NCBI RefSeq assembly: GCF_016481275.1
Contig: NZ_JAEMNW010000011.1
Span: forward strand, 1-64,000
Direction of reading: 5' to 3'
Source: Antrihabitans auranticaus
GTDB taxonomy: Bacteria > Actinomycetota > Actinomycetes > Mycobacteriales > Mycobacteriaceae
DNA length: 64,000 nt
The translations under genes were made by a program, and so were the position numbers. Positions 1 to 12,009 of this stretch are shown here, piece by piece (within the stretch, counting starts at the first letter, position 1; the number at the start of each line of letters is the position of its first letter). Under the pieces are notes generated by a model, which saw nothing but the letters and a program-made list of their open reading frames with translations, had not been told where the DNA came from and did no database searches.

Positions 1-251
1 ATCGTCAACGCAGCCGACAGTTCGGCTTCGGCGGCGTCCCAGGGGTCGATCGTCGACACCGGATCAGGATCGGTGGGTGCCTCGTCGAGGCAGCGGTGAA
101 ACACCGCCGCCGCATAGGCATGCGTGCGGGCGGACACGGCAGCCTCGAACCGGTGCAGGGACGTGGCGGTGTCGACCAGTGCTGGGGTCGGCGCGGCGGC
201 GGGGTCGGGTAACCCGGCTCCGGTGAGTGCCTGCAGCAACTGTTCGAACAT
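1..251 (-). CDS. DUF222 / 13E12-family HNH-endonuclease-like protein (5' part only)
   Basis: The gene starts with ATG at 251 and runs off the left edge, so about 83 N-terminal residues are visible. The N-terminus (MFEQLLQALTGAG, later LHRFEAAVSARTHAYAAAV) is typical of the DUF222 domain that precedes an HNH nuclease motif in the actinobacterial 13E12 repeat family; the HNH part would lie outside the window. The start codon is embedded in the palindrome TGTTCGAACA. In mycobacteria several 13E12 genes carry LexA boxes (TCGAAC-N4-GTTCGA) at this place. Here only the right half-site is good and the left half is degenerate, so SOS control is only a suggestion. The family is multicopy and often spread by recombination; its cellular role is not established. 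Confidence 0.7.
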   Translation of the reverse strand, partial: MFEQLLQALTGAGLPDPAAAPTPALVDTATSLHRFEAAVSARTHAYAAAVFHRCLDEAPTDPDPVSTIDPWDAAEAELSAALT

Positions 252-371
252 ACTTGCTATTCTATTCGAAACCTGTTGATATGGCTAGGGTTACATTGAC
301 TGAAGACGTTGCGAAGTAGAAAGGTGGAATCACGTTTGCGCCCGCCGCCAGCCCCCGCACCAGACCCCGCC

Positions 372-1412
372 CTAACCCCCGTGCGCCCGGGAGAGCAGGA
401 CCTGCCGGTTTCGGGCCCCACATTTGGCCAGCACAGCCTTCACGTGGTCGTTGACTGTATGGTCCGAAAGAACCAGTGCCGCAGCGATTTCCTTGGTGTC
501 GAGCCCGGTGGCGAGCAGTTCGAGCACCTCGGTTTCCCTCGCGGACAGCGCGTGGGTGCGCGCGAACAGATCCATCCGCTCCGCCGACGTGCTGACCTCG
601 ATCGACACGGCGATTTCGCCGCCGATCCGGTCGGCCCGCACCGTCAGCCACCGACTTCCGCCGAGATTGACCCGCGACCACGGCGGTCCGACCGGGACCC
701 CGTTCTCCGACGCGATCAACGCCGCACCGATGTTGTACACGGCCGCCGGAATCGGTGAAATGGGCTCGTCGGGCGGAAGCAGCTTTGCGAGAGCCTCTGC
801 AGCCCCGGCCGTTTGGTTGCGGACCGCCAGATCCGGACCCAGTATGACAACGGCCGGACCCAGTCGCGTCACGTGCTCGGCCGGCGCAACGAAGGTCCGT
901 GCAAGCGCCCGTCGAAGTCCGGCGGTGACCATCGGCGACAGTGCCGACAGCAGCGCTATCTCGTTCTTGGCGAACGGAACTGGCGATCGTCGCAACAGTT
1001 CGAGAAACCCCCAGCACCCGTATCGGTCACCGAAAACCACTGAGGCGGAGTCTGTTACACCCAAGTCGCGCTGAACGTTGTGCCACAAGGGCGATGCGGA
1101 CGGTTCGCCGCAGGTCGTCGCCAGCAACGATGCAGCGCTCTCACCGGCGTCCAGCATCTCGGTCCACCGATTGATTGTCGTCTGGTAGCGCCACCGAATG
1201 AGCTCCGGTAACCGCTCCCAGGGGAGCCCGGGGACATCGGCGAGCGGCGCTGTTGCAACTCGCGTAACCGGGTCGGTCACCGCGAAAACGTAGCCGTCGA
1301 AAGGTATTGCACGCCGCAGTTCCGCCACGATCGCTTCCCGCAGCGCCTTCGCGCTGTGCTCGCCTGAGCAGTGGCGCTCGACTCGGTCGAGCAGCTCCCG
1401 CGTCGCCGCCAT
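372..1412 (-). CDS. LuxR-family transcriptional regulator
   Basis: Protein of 346 residues with a C-terminal LuxR/FixJ helix-turn-helix (LSARETEVLELLATGL, then DTKEIAAALVLSDHTVNDHV) over about the last 60 residues. The long N-terminal part looks like a GAF-type sensory region (IPFDGYVFAVTDP near residue 40) and has no receiver-domain phospho-acceptor pattern, so this is probably a one-component ligand-responsive regulator. I chose ATG 1412 (MAATRELLD); the frame stays open to 1505, but that would overlap the start of the divergent gene at 1488. The 75-bp gap to that gene probably holds both promoters, which makes the 1488-2251 gene pair a plausible target. The ligand is unknown. Confidence 0.8.
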   Translation of the reverse strand: MAATRELLDRVERHCSGEHSAKALREAIVAELRRAIPFDGYVFAVTDPVTRVATAPLADVPGLPWERLPELIRWRYQTTINRWTEMLDAGESAASLLATTCGEPSASPLWHNVQRDLGVTDSASVVFGDRYGCWGFLELLRRSPVPFAKNEIALLSALSPMVTAGLRRALARTFVAPAEHVTRLGPAVVILGPDLAVRNQTAGAAEALAKLLPPDEPISPIPAAVYNIGAALIASENGVPVGPPWSRVNLGGSRWLTVRADRIGGEIAVSIEVSTSAERMDLFARTHALSARETEVLELLATGLDTKEIAAALVLSDHTVNDHVKAVLAKCGARNRQVLLSRAHGG

Positions 1413-1487
1413 GCGGTCAGCGTACGACGAAAAGATCCCCAGGATCGGGGATGTGCCGACGAGCCCTGCCCGCAACACACTGGACGC

Positions 1488-1793
1488 ATGACAACCACAC
1501 TGCACCTCGAGAACACAGTCCGCGACTTCGACTCGTGGAAGGCAACTTTCGACAAGTTCGACCGGTTCAGGGCCGACAAGAACGTTCGGTCCTACCGCAT
1601 CAGCCGGCTCGCGGGTTCGCCGGAGAAAGTCGTCGTCGACCTCGAATTCGACTCACAGGACGACGCTGCAGAGTTTGCGAGGGCCCTGGAGAAGGTCCGC
1701 GCGACGCCGCAATCGAAAGACCAACTGGTCGACTACAAGGCACCCGTGTTGCTGACTGTCGTCGCCGAGCGTGTGATCGCTGCAGCATCATGA
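1488..1793 (+). CDS. small antibiotic-biosynthesis-monooxygenase-like (ABM fold) protein
   Basis: Protein of 101 residues beginning MTTTLHLENTVRDFDSWK. The pattern of a short beta strand followed by F-x-x-W-K-x-x-F-D, and later strands rich in V/L, fits the ferredoxin-like ABM/cyclase dimer fold. No catalytic residue can be assigned and no substrate is suggested. The next gene starts inside the stop codon (ATGA at 1790-1793), so the two are almost certainly co-translated. The gene diverges from the LuxR regulator. Confidence 0.55.
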   Translation: MTTTLHLENTVRDFDSWKATFDKFDRFRADKNVRSYRISRLAGSPEKVVVDLEFDSQDDAAEFARALEKVRATPQSKDQLVDYKAPVLLTVVAERVIAAAS

Positions 1794-2251
1794 GGCAGAC
1801 CATCGCAATCGCAATGGCAGGAACGGTTTTCGCTGTGCTCGTCAGCCCAATCGGGCCACTCGGTGGATTCTGGGCGCCCGCCTCACACGGCCACGACGCA
1901 GCCGGTCACGTTCGCGGCGGGCTGATCGCCGAGGCGATGGTTGAGAACCTCGCCTTCGGCGCAGGAGTCGCGGTGCTGTTCACGGGTCTCGGCTGGTTCG
2001 TTGCCAAGACCCCCGACCGGACCCGCGCGATGACGGCTTGGCTGGCAACCATCTGGCTCTTCGCGTCGTGGATGCCGCACGGCAATCTGCATCGGCACGT
2101 CGGTATGGATCCCGCGGCCCTGCTGCCGATCGAGTGGGTGTTCCACGTCGGATCGATTGCTGCGATAGCTGCCCTGACGTGGGCCGTTGCGTGGCCGGTA
2201 CGCCAGGGCAGCGAGCGCCTAGAGGCGTTCTACGATCATCGCGTTGGATAG
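1790..2251 (+). CDS. four-helix integral membrane protein
   Basis: Protein of 153 residues, unrecognised. It shows about four hydrophobic segments: an N-terminal one after MRQTIAIAMAG, then NLAFGAGVAVLFTGLGWFV, MTAWLATIWLFASWM and a last one ending at ALTWAVAWPV. Histidines lie in the first loop (SHGHDAAGH) and near the third helix (PHGNLHRHVG), which might bind a metal, but this is inference. The start is fixed by ATGA overlap with the upstream ABM-like gene. The 3' end overlaps the convergent thiolase gene by 33 bp. Confidence 0.6.
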   Translation: MRQTIAIAMAGTVFAVLVSPIGPLGGFWAPASHGHDAAGHVRGGLIAEAMVENLAFGAGVAVLFTGLGWFVAKTPDRTRAMTAWLATIWLFASWMPHGNLHRHVGMDPAALLPIEWVFHVGSIAAIAALTWAVAWPVRQGSERLEAFYDHRVG

Positions 2252-3385
2252 CCCGCCCGCTTCACACATGGTCTGCAGGGCGTACTTCGCGCCATGATCG
2301 TCCATGGCGCCGAGCATCGTCGTCAGGATGCGGGCGCCACTCGCACCGAGCGGGTGACCGATCGCAAGGGCACCGCCGTGCACGTTGACCTTGTCCAGAT
2401 CGGCACCGGTCTCGTCGGCCCAGGCCAGCACGACCGACGCGAAGGCCTCGTTGACCTCGAACAGGTCGATGTCGCGCAACGTCAGTCCGGCCCGGGCGAG
2501 CACCTTCTTCGTCGCCGGGATCACGGCGGTCAGCATCAGGAACGGATCGTCACCGACGACGGCGAAGCTGTGCAGCCGTGCAATCGGGTTCAGGCCCAGT
2601 CGTTTTGCGATCTCACTCGTTGTGATCATGACCGCTGCACTGCCGTCGCTTAGCTGGCTGGAGTTGGCTGCCGTGACGTTCCAGCCGATCTCGGGGAACC
2701 GCGCAGCGACCTCCTTGCTGTAATAGGCGGGGCGCAGACCGGCGAGCGTCTCCAAGCTGCTGCCGGGCCGAACCCCCTCATCTGTTGCGAGTTCCGGCAA
2801 GGTTGCGAGCTGTTTGGTGAGTAGGCCGCTTTGTGTTGCCGTGTAGGCCTTTTCATGACTACTCAAAGCGAACTCGTCCATCCGCTGGCGGGAGATGCCC
2901 CAGCGGCTGGCGATCAACTCTGCGCTGATGCCCTGCGGAATGAGGCCCTCGGGATAGCGGGCGGCAAGGCCCGGACTCCATGGTGACTTGTCGCGAATGT
3001 TCGACCCCATCGGTTCGCGGCCCATCGACTCGACACCACCGGCAACGGCGATGTCGTAGGCGCCCGAAAGCACGCCCTGTGCCGCGAAATGCACTGCCTG
3101 CTGGCTGCTTCCGCATTGCCGGTCGACCGTTGTCGCCGGGACCGAGATGGGATAGCCCGCCGCGAGTACGGCATTGCGAGTGATGTTTGCGGCTTGCTCG
3201 TCGACCTGGGTCACGTTGCCGCCGATAACGTCGTCGATGAGTGCCGGATCGATACCGGTCCGCTCGACGATTGCGCGTAGCGAATGTGCGAAGAGATCCA
3301 CGGGATGGACTCCGTGCAGCGCGCCGGTCGGCTTGCCCTTGCCGACCGGAGTGCGGACCGCTTCGACGATGACTGCGTCCCTCAT
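2219..3385 (-). CDS. acetyl-CoA C-acyltransferase (thiolase)
   Basis: Protein of 388 residues, the usual length for a thiolase. All catalytic motifs are intact: the nucleophilic cysteine in VDRQCGSSQQA, the histidine in GGALAIGHPLGASGAR, and the C-terminal CEAGGLSNAMIV. It should catalyse thiolytic cleavage of 3-ketoacyl-CoA (beta-oxidation) or the reverse condensation. The start is ATG 3385 (MRDAVIVEAVRTPVGKGKP); the open frame reaches 3445 but the extra 20 residues do not look like a thiolase. It is divergent from the HxlR regulator, which probably controls it. Acyl chain preference cannot be read from the sequence. Confidence 0.92.
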   Translation of the reverse strand: MRDAVIVEAVRTPVGKGKPTGALHGVHPVDLFAHSLRAIVERTGIDPALIDDVIGGNVTQVDEQAANITRNAVLAAGYPISVPATTVDRQCGSSQQAVHFAAQGVLSGAYDIAVAGGVESMGREPMGSNIRDKSPWSPGLAARYPEGLIPQGISAELIASRWGISRQRMDEFALSSHEKAYTATQSGLLTKQLATLPELATDEGVRPGSSLETLAGLRPAYYSKEVAARFPEIGWNVTAANSSQLSDGSAAVMITTSEIAKRLGLNPIARLHSFAVVGDDPFLMLTAVIPATKKVLARAGLTLRDIDLFEVNEAFASVVLAWADETGADLDKVNVHGGALAIGHPLGASGARILTTMLGAMDDHGAKYALQTMCEAGGLSNAMIVERL

Positions 3386-3461
3386 GACACTCCGTCCTTT
3401 CCCACTGGGTCCTTTCCCACTGGCAAGCTGACTTTGCATTGCCATAGTTAGAGAGTAGAAG

Positions 3462-3485
3462 CTGACTATGTTTTTGGCAAGTCAG
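3462..3485. promoter_or_regulatory. inverted repeat between thiolase and HxlR genes (operator candidate)
   Basis: CTGACT at 3462-3467 and AGTCAG at 3480-3485 form a perfect 6-bp inverted repeat with a 12-bp spacer. A further copy of the left half (AAGCTGACTTTG) lies at about 3425-3436. The site is in the divergent intergenic region, where a dimeric HxlR protein would bind. It also argues for a start downstream of 3468 for the regulator gene. Confidence 0.4.
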
Positions 3486-3500
3486 AGTATGCTGAGATTC

Positions 3501-3998
3501 ATGTCACCGATTCGGCTGGAAGGGGTCCTCGCGGACCGCTCGGCATGGCAAGCAACCGACTGCTCTATCGACAAAGCGATGGCCGTCGTCGGCACTCGCT
3601 CGGCCATGCTGCTGCTGCGCGAGGCGTACTACGGCACAACGCGATTCGACAACTTCGCCGAACGGGTCGGCATCACCGAGGCCGTGGCGTCGACCCGACT
3701 GCGGGAACTCACCGCGGCCGGACTGCTGGAGAAGCGCCCCTACCGCGAGCCTGGGCAGCGCACTCGGCACGAATACGTGCTCACTCAGATGGGTATCGAC
3801 CTGCTGCCTGCGGTTCTCGCACTCATGCAGTGGGGCGACAAATACCTGCAGGGCGACCGCGGTGCACCGCTCACCGTGGTCGAGGACTCCACTGGGACGC
3901 CCGTCAGCGTCGAAGTGCGAGGTAGTGAAGGCCCTGTGACAGACCTGCGGAAATTACGCATCCGGACCGACCGGACGCGGAGAAGTCGAGATCGCTGA
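3501..3998 (+). CDS. HxlR-family winged-helix regulator
   Basis: Protein of 165 residues. The HxlR pattern is clear: a cysteine near the N-terminus (ATDCSIDKAMAVVGTRSAMLL), then RFDNFAERVGI, TRLRELTAAGLLEKRPY and a C-terminal helix with ALMQWGDKYL. I chose ATG 3501 (MSPIRLEGVL); in-frame ATGs at 3468 and 3489 exist, but the first overlaps the candidate operator and none has a clear Shine-Dalgarno. HxlR proteins often sense electrophiles or oxidants through the conserved cysteine. The divergent thiolase gene is the likely target. Confidence 0.85.
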   Translation: MSPIRLEGVLADRSAWQATDCSIDKAMAVVGTRSAMLLLREAYYGTTRFDNFAERVGITEAVASTRLRELTAAGLLEKRPYREPGQRTRHEYVLTQMGIDLLPAVLALMQWGDKYLQGDRGAPLTVVEDSTGTPVSVEVRGSEGPVTDLRKLRIRTDRTRRSRDR

Positions 3999-4080
3999 GC
4001 GCGTTCGGAGATCGAATCGGCTGCATCGGACCTACGCTAGAGAGACGGGCGAACGACCCGTGCCGATACGAGGTTCAGCG

Positions 4081-4869
4081 ATGACGTTCAACACGGTGAT
4101 CGCCGGCGCGACCCTCAACTGGGGTGCCGCAAGCGATGTCGGTTCGGTTCGTGAGACGAACCAGGACTCCTACTGTGACCAGCCGCCGGTATACGTCGTA
4201 GCGGACGGCATGGGCGGTCAGTCCGCGGGTGATGCCGCGAGCCGGGAGGCCATCGCGGCAATGGCGACTCTCGCCGGGAAGGTGCCTGTCACCGGAAAGA
4301 TGCTGCGGTCGTGTTTCGCCGACGCGCGTGATCGCATCGGCCGGATCCGGATCGACGGCGGCCGGCCACCGGGCACGACCCTGACGGGTGTCATCGTCAC
4401 CGAGGAAAACGGGATGCCGTACTGGATGGTCGTGAACATCGGCGATTCCCGCACCTACCGCCTCGATGCGAATGGATTCGGGCAGATCACCAAGGACCAC
4501 TCCGCTGTGCAGGAGTTGATCGATTCCGAAGAGATCGACGTCTCCACCGCGAATTTCCATCCGATCCGCAATATCGTCACACGCGCGCTCCTCGCGGACA
4601 CTCCCTACGACGCCGACCTCTGGGAACTCCCGATGGTTGCGGGCGACCGCATTCTTGTCTGCTCCGACGGACTGACCCGCGAGGTCGACGACCCCACTCT
4701 TGTCGAGGTCCTCACCGCGATCGCGGACCCTCAAGCTGCCGCGGACGAACTCATCCGGCTGGCAATTCAGAACGGCGGGCACGACAACATCACCGTGCTC
4801 GTGGTCGACGCCGTGCAAGCCGGCGAACCAGTGCCGGAGACCCGCCCGACCCCGGTCGTACGAGCCTGA
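4081..4869 (+). CDS. PP2C-family Ser/Thr protein phosphatase
   Basis: Protein of 262 residues, the length of a bare PP2C catalytic domain. Metal-binding motifs are intact: SDVGSVRETNQDSY, VADGMGGQSAGDAA, VNIGDSRTYRL, DHSAVQ, CSDGLTREVDD and GGHDNITVLVV. It should dephosphorylate phospho-Ser/Thr proteins with Mn/Mg. ATG 4081 follows GAGG at 4070-4073; an in-frame start at 4060 is possible. No membrane segment is seen, unlike PstP of M. tuberculosis, so this is an accessory cytosolic phosphatase. It is followed 3 bp later by the FHA gene and faces the Ser/Thr kinase at 5658-7688. Confidence 0.93.
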   Translation: MTFNTVIAGATLNWGAASDVGSVRETNQDSYCDQPPVYVVADGMGGQSAGDAASREAIAAMATLAGKVPVTGKMLRSCFADARDRIGRIRIDGGRPPGTTLTGVIVTEENGMPYWMVVNIGDSRTYRLDANGFGQITKDHSAVQELIDSEEIDVSTANFHPIRNIVTRALLADTPYDADLWELPMVAGDRILVCSDGLTREVDDPTLVEVLTAIADPQAAADELIRLAIQNGGHDNITVLVVDAVQAGEPVPETRPTPVVRA

Positions 4870-4872
4870 TCG

Positions 4873-5657
4873 ATGGCGCATCGGTATCGTCCCGGCGGCT
4901 GGCCTGCCGTCGTCTGCGAGCACGGGTGTCTCGTCGTGGGACCCGCCGTCGACGCGGTCGTCGTCGACCGGCTCTTCCGCGCACTGAGCTCCGGAGCCGA
5001 CCAGCGAGCGTTGCTCGACCTCCTCGACTCGACAGGCTGGCAGCCGCCCTATGCACTCGTGCTGCGCGGGAGTGACGGCCGTGGGTTCGTCTCCGTGCGC
5101 GGGGAACTGAGTGTGGGTATTCGTGCCGGCGAAGAGCACGTGTACATCGACGGCGGTGACTCGCACACGACGCAGTCTCCGCTCGCCGCCGCTGTCGTCC
5201 GCACGATGGTCGACGACCCGCCGACCGGCCCGGACCTGGCCATATCGATGGGAGTCGTTCTTGCGGTGGATATTTCGCTGACCTGGCCGGTTCGTGCTGC
5301 GCCACCGCCGAAGGCACCGCGGGTTCTGCAGGTGTCCACCGGAATGACCATCCCGCTCGACAAGCCGCTGTTGATCGGGTCCGCGCCGAGCATCCAACGG
5401 ACGACCGTCACCGACCTGCCCAAGCTCATCACGGTGCCGAGCCCCAATGCCGAGGTATCGCGGACGCACCTTGCGGTGCGCCTGGAAGGTTTACAGGTGT
5501 GCGTCGTGGACCTGCGCAGCACGAACGGCTCGCGGCTGCAGCAAGCGGGCTCCGCCGCCGAACCCATGACGCCGGACCACCCCTACCGCGTCGCGACCGG
5601 CGACACCGTGGAAATCGGGGACGGTGTGGTGCTGCGCTTCGCGGCTGCCCCGGAGAA

Positions 5658-5661
<4 letters not shown>
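4873..5661 (+). CDS. FHA-domain protein
   Basis: Protein of 262 residues. The C-terminal third is a forkhead-associated domain: LLIGSAPS, then EVSRTHLAVRLEG, DLRSTNGSRL and GDTVEIGDG, with the phosphothreonine-binding Arg, Ser, His and Asn in place. The first 160 residues are of unknown fold, contain no membrane segment, and are rich in aspartate and valine. FHA domains bind phosphothreonine peptides made by STPKs. The position directly after a PP2C gene and tail-to-tail with a kinase suggests an adaptor for that kinase. Its stop codon overlaps that of the kinase gene (CTAG at 5658-5661). Confidence 0.88.
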
Positions 5662-7688
<2,027 letters not shown>

Positions 7689-7773
7689 TCAGACCTCCTG
7701 CCTCTCGAGTCGTGCCTGAAGTAGGGCGGTCATCGAGATCTCCCCGCAGATCAGCTTTGGACTATATCTTTCC

Positions 7774-8550
7774 TCAACGCCAGAACTGCGTCAGGAAGGC
7801 CCCGTACCGCGACCACAGCGAAGGCACGCCCGACAGTTCGTAGAACCAGTAGACCGCGTCGAAGAACGCTGCATTGAGTTGTGGAACGAACAACAAAGCC
7901 ATAAGGGCCACGAGTCCGAATCCCTTGTATTGGTCGAGGCTGCGACGGGTTTGCGGGCTCAGCGACGGTTCGATGGCCCCATAGCCGTCGAGCCCCGGTA
8001 TCGGTAGCAGATTCAGAAGGGTGGCGGTGACTTGAAGAAATCCGAGAAACGCCAGCCCGAACCAGAAGACCGGGTGCGACGCGGTCTCGCCGAAGATGCG
8101 GACGATCGCCAGCAGGACGACGGCGCACGCAGCGTTGACCACCGGTCCGGCGAGGCTGATGCGGCGCTGGGTCTTCGCGTCGAACAGCCCCGACCGTACG
8201 TAGACCGCACCGCCGGGCAGCCCGATGCCACCCATCGCGATGAACAGCACAGGCAAACCGATCGACAGCAGCGGGTGGCTGTATTTGAGCGGGTTGAGCG
8301 TGAGATACCCGCGCATCTGGACTTCGTGGTCACCGGCCTTCCACGCCGTGTAGGCGTGGGCGAACTCGTGCAGGCAGACGGACACGATCCAGCCGAAGAC
8401 GACCATCGTGATCACACCGACGTGCGCGGCAACCGAGTCGAGTTCGGCGTTCCATGCGATGACCCCGCCGCCGATTGCGACCGCGACGACCGCAAGAAAG
8501 ATCGGACTGGGCGTGACTGCACGCGACCGAATCGGAATCGGTTTGTTCAC
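7774..8550 (-). CDS. M50-family (site-2-protease-like) membrane metalloprotease
   Basis: Protein of 258 residues with several hydrophobic helices. The zinc motif HEFAH lies in CLHEFAHAYTAWKAG (about residue 61) and the third ligand motif is NLLPIPGLDGYGAI, as in S2P/RseP-type intramembrane proteases. No PDZ domain is present, so it belongs to the short M50 group. In M. tuberculosis a similar gene (Rv0359) lies next to Rv0358 and purA; the same trio is seen here. It may cleave membrane-anchored regulators, but the substrate is unknown. Confidence 0.85.
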   Translation of the reverse strand: MNKPIPIRSRAVTPSPIFLAVVAVAIGGGVIAWNAELDSVAAHVGVITMVVFGWIVSVCLHEFAHAYTAWKAGDHEVQMRGYLTLNPLKYSHPLLSIGLPVLFIAMGGIGLPGGAVYVRSGLFDAKTQRRISLAGPVVNAACAVVLLAIVRIFGETASHPVFWFGLAFLGFLQVTATLLNLLPIPGLDGYGAIEPSLSPQTRRSLDQYKGFGLVALMALLFVPQLNAAFFDAVYWFYELSGVPSLWSRYGAFLTQFWR

Positions 8551-8559
8551 GGATGCATC

Positions 8560-9225
8560 TCAGCGCACCAGCAACCACGGTTCGTGGTGGCGGTAGAAAG
8601 CCGACCGCTTGACCGTTCGCGTCTCCGACACACTGTCGCGGCTGATGACGGCCGCTCGAGTGCCGAGCTGCATCGCGCGCCCAGCGACCCATCTCTTGCG
8701 GCGGAATCGTTTGCCGGTGTCCACGAAGGAACGCAGTCCGGGCAGTTCTACGGTCGGTTCGATGTGCAGCGCGGCGACGAGTCCGGTGAACATCCGGGTG
8801 TCGTCGACGTACGCTTCGCCCTCCAGCGCCGCACCGCGTGGTCCGGTGATGATTGCGCTGCCTACCAGGACGTTTCCGCGGTCGTCGCGGATCAGGGGCA
8901 GTTCGGTCGCCGTACCGTTGAGCGCGCGGTTCGCTGCCTCCGCACCGGTCCCCGTTTTGTAGATCCGCGCCGCGGGACTGGCTTCGACCGGCACGTGCGC
9001 GACTTCGACGGACAGCCGTTCGGTACGCATCAACCAGGTGAGCGAGGCGGCGAGGGCGGCGTCGTCGCCGAGTACGACGAGGCGTGGGCGCTTGAGCGCA
9101 TCGAGAGTCGGGAAGAGTTCTTCGAATTCGGCGGCGCCGGGTACCGCGGACACCACCGTCGCGTGGTGCGACAAAAGGGTGATCGGAACCGGTCCGTCGC
9201 CGCAGCGCAGAACGACGATGTCCAC
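8560..9225 (-). CDS. conserved hypothetical protein (Rv0358-like by position)
   Basis: No function recognised. With GTG 9225 as start (VDIVVLRCGDGPVPITLL) the protein has 221 residues. The frame stays open to 9348, but the extra residues look non-coding and the shorter form is close to the length I recall for Rv0358. It has no signal peptide or membrane helix; the C-terminus is rich in Arg and aromatic residues (RKRWVAGRAMQL, SAFYRHHEPWLLVR). It lies 9 bp upstream of the M50 protease gene on the same strand and is probably co-transcribed with it. Confidence 0.6.
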   Translation of the reverse strand: MDIVVLRCGDGPVPITLLSHHATVVSAVPGAAEFEELFPTLDALKRPRLVVLGDDAALAASLTWLMRTERLSVEVAHVPVEASPAARIYKTGTGAEAANRALNGTATELPLIRDDRGNVLVGSAIITGPRGAALEGEAYVDDTRMFTGLVAALHIEPTVELPGLRSFVDTGKRFRRKRWVAGRAMQLGTRAAVISRDSVSETRTVKRSAFYRHHEPWLLVR

Positions 9226-9377
9226 GCGGCTTCGCGACTTGTATTCCGTGTTCGTGGCTACCTCCAACGCCGGAAAGCCAGTAGTGGCTACTCGTGAAGC
9301 TGTCGGACTCGAGTGCCACGATAGCGGTATGGCAGCAGCAACTCCCATGTAGTGCGTAAAACCGAGACAGCTCGAAG

Positions 9378-11193
<1,816 letters not shown>

Positions 11194-11197
11194 CCTC

Positions 11198-11226
11198 TTG
11201 ACGCCCATTCTGGAACGTGTTCTAGT
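11198..11226 (+). promoter_or_regulatory. sigma-70 promoter overlapped by a KstR-type operator
   Basis: TTGACG (11198-11203), a 17-bp spacer and TCTAGT (11221-11226) form a plausible promoter. TGGAACGTGTTCTA at 11211-11224 is a complete match to TNNAACNNGTTNNA, the published KstR binding consensus for steroid-catabolism genes in mycobacteria and rhodococci. The operator covers the spacer and -10 element, the right place for repression. The GTG at 11233 lies 6 nt after the -10, so the mRNA is probably leaderless. Confidence 0.6.
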
Positions 11227-11232
11227 TCTGGC

Positions 11233-12003
11233 GTGGACAGATATGTGGACCGCAGCGTCCTCGTAACAGGTGCAGGTTCGGGAATCGGTCAGGGCGTCGC
11301 ATTGCGATTGCTCAGCGAGGGCGCTCGTCTGGTCGCAGCGGACGTCGACGCCGCCGGACTGGCAACGACGGTGGAGCGGGCCGGCGAGGTCGGCGATCGG
11401 CTGGCGACAGTCGTCGTCGACATCAGCAGCGAGCAATCCGTCGCCGACGCCTACACCGCCGCGCTCGACCACCTCGGCAGCCTCGACGTGCTGGTCAACG
11501 CGGCCGGAATACTTGTGCCGGGCCACACCCACGACATGTCGCTCGACACCTGGAACCGCGTCATCGGCATCAACCTGACCGGCACGTTCCTCATGGTGCG
11601 GTCGGGTCTGCCGTGGTTGCTGAAGTCTCCGTACGGCGGGTGCATCGTGAACTTCTCATCGACGTCCGCGCACTTCGGGCACCCGTACATGGCGGCGTAT
11701 TCGGCGAGCAAGGGTGCGGTCAATGCCTTTACGCACGCGATCGCTCTCGAGTACGTCAAGCAGGGCTTGCGTGCGGTGAACATCGTGCCGGGCGGGATCA
11801 AGTCCGGGATCACGACAAAATCCATCATGGGATTGCCGCACGATTCCGACGGCGACCTCTTCCTGAAGCTCCGTGGGTGGCTCGGCGGTGGCAACCTCGG
11901 AAATCCGGAGGACATTGCCGGTGTGGTCGCCATGGTCGGCTCTGATGACGGCCGGTTTCTCACCGGCACGGAGATCAGGGTCGACGGCGGCGCGCATATG
12001 TGA
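11233..12003 (+). CDS. short-chain dehydrogenase/reductase, probable KstR-regulon steroid dehydrogenase
   Basis: Protein of 256 residues, a classical SDR. It has the NAD(P) motif VTGAGSGIGQGVA, the D of VVAADVDAAG (NAD preference likely), NAAGILVPG, and the catalytic S-Y-K in NFSSTSAHFG and YMAAYSASKGAV. It is closed by VDGGAHM at the C-terminus. The GTG at 11233 has no Shine-Dalgarno and sits where transcription should start, so translation is probably leaderless. The KstR-like operator over its promoter suggests a substrate among sterols or steroid degradation products. That is inferred from the operator, not from the active site. Confidence 0.85.
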   Translation: MDRYVDRSVLVTGAGSGIGQGVALRLLSEGARLVAADVDAAGLATTVERAGEVGDRLATVVVDISSEQSVADAYTAALDHLGSLDVLVNAAGILVPGHTHDMSLDTWNRVIGINLTGTFLMVRSGLPWLLKSPYGGCIVNFSSTSAHFGHPYMAAYSASKGAVNAFTHAIALEYVKQGLRAVNIVPGGIKSGITTKSIMGLPHDSDGDLFLKLRGWLGGGNLGNPEDIAGVVAMVGSDDGRFLTGTEIRVDGGAHM

Positions 12004-12009
12004 GGCGCG

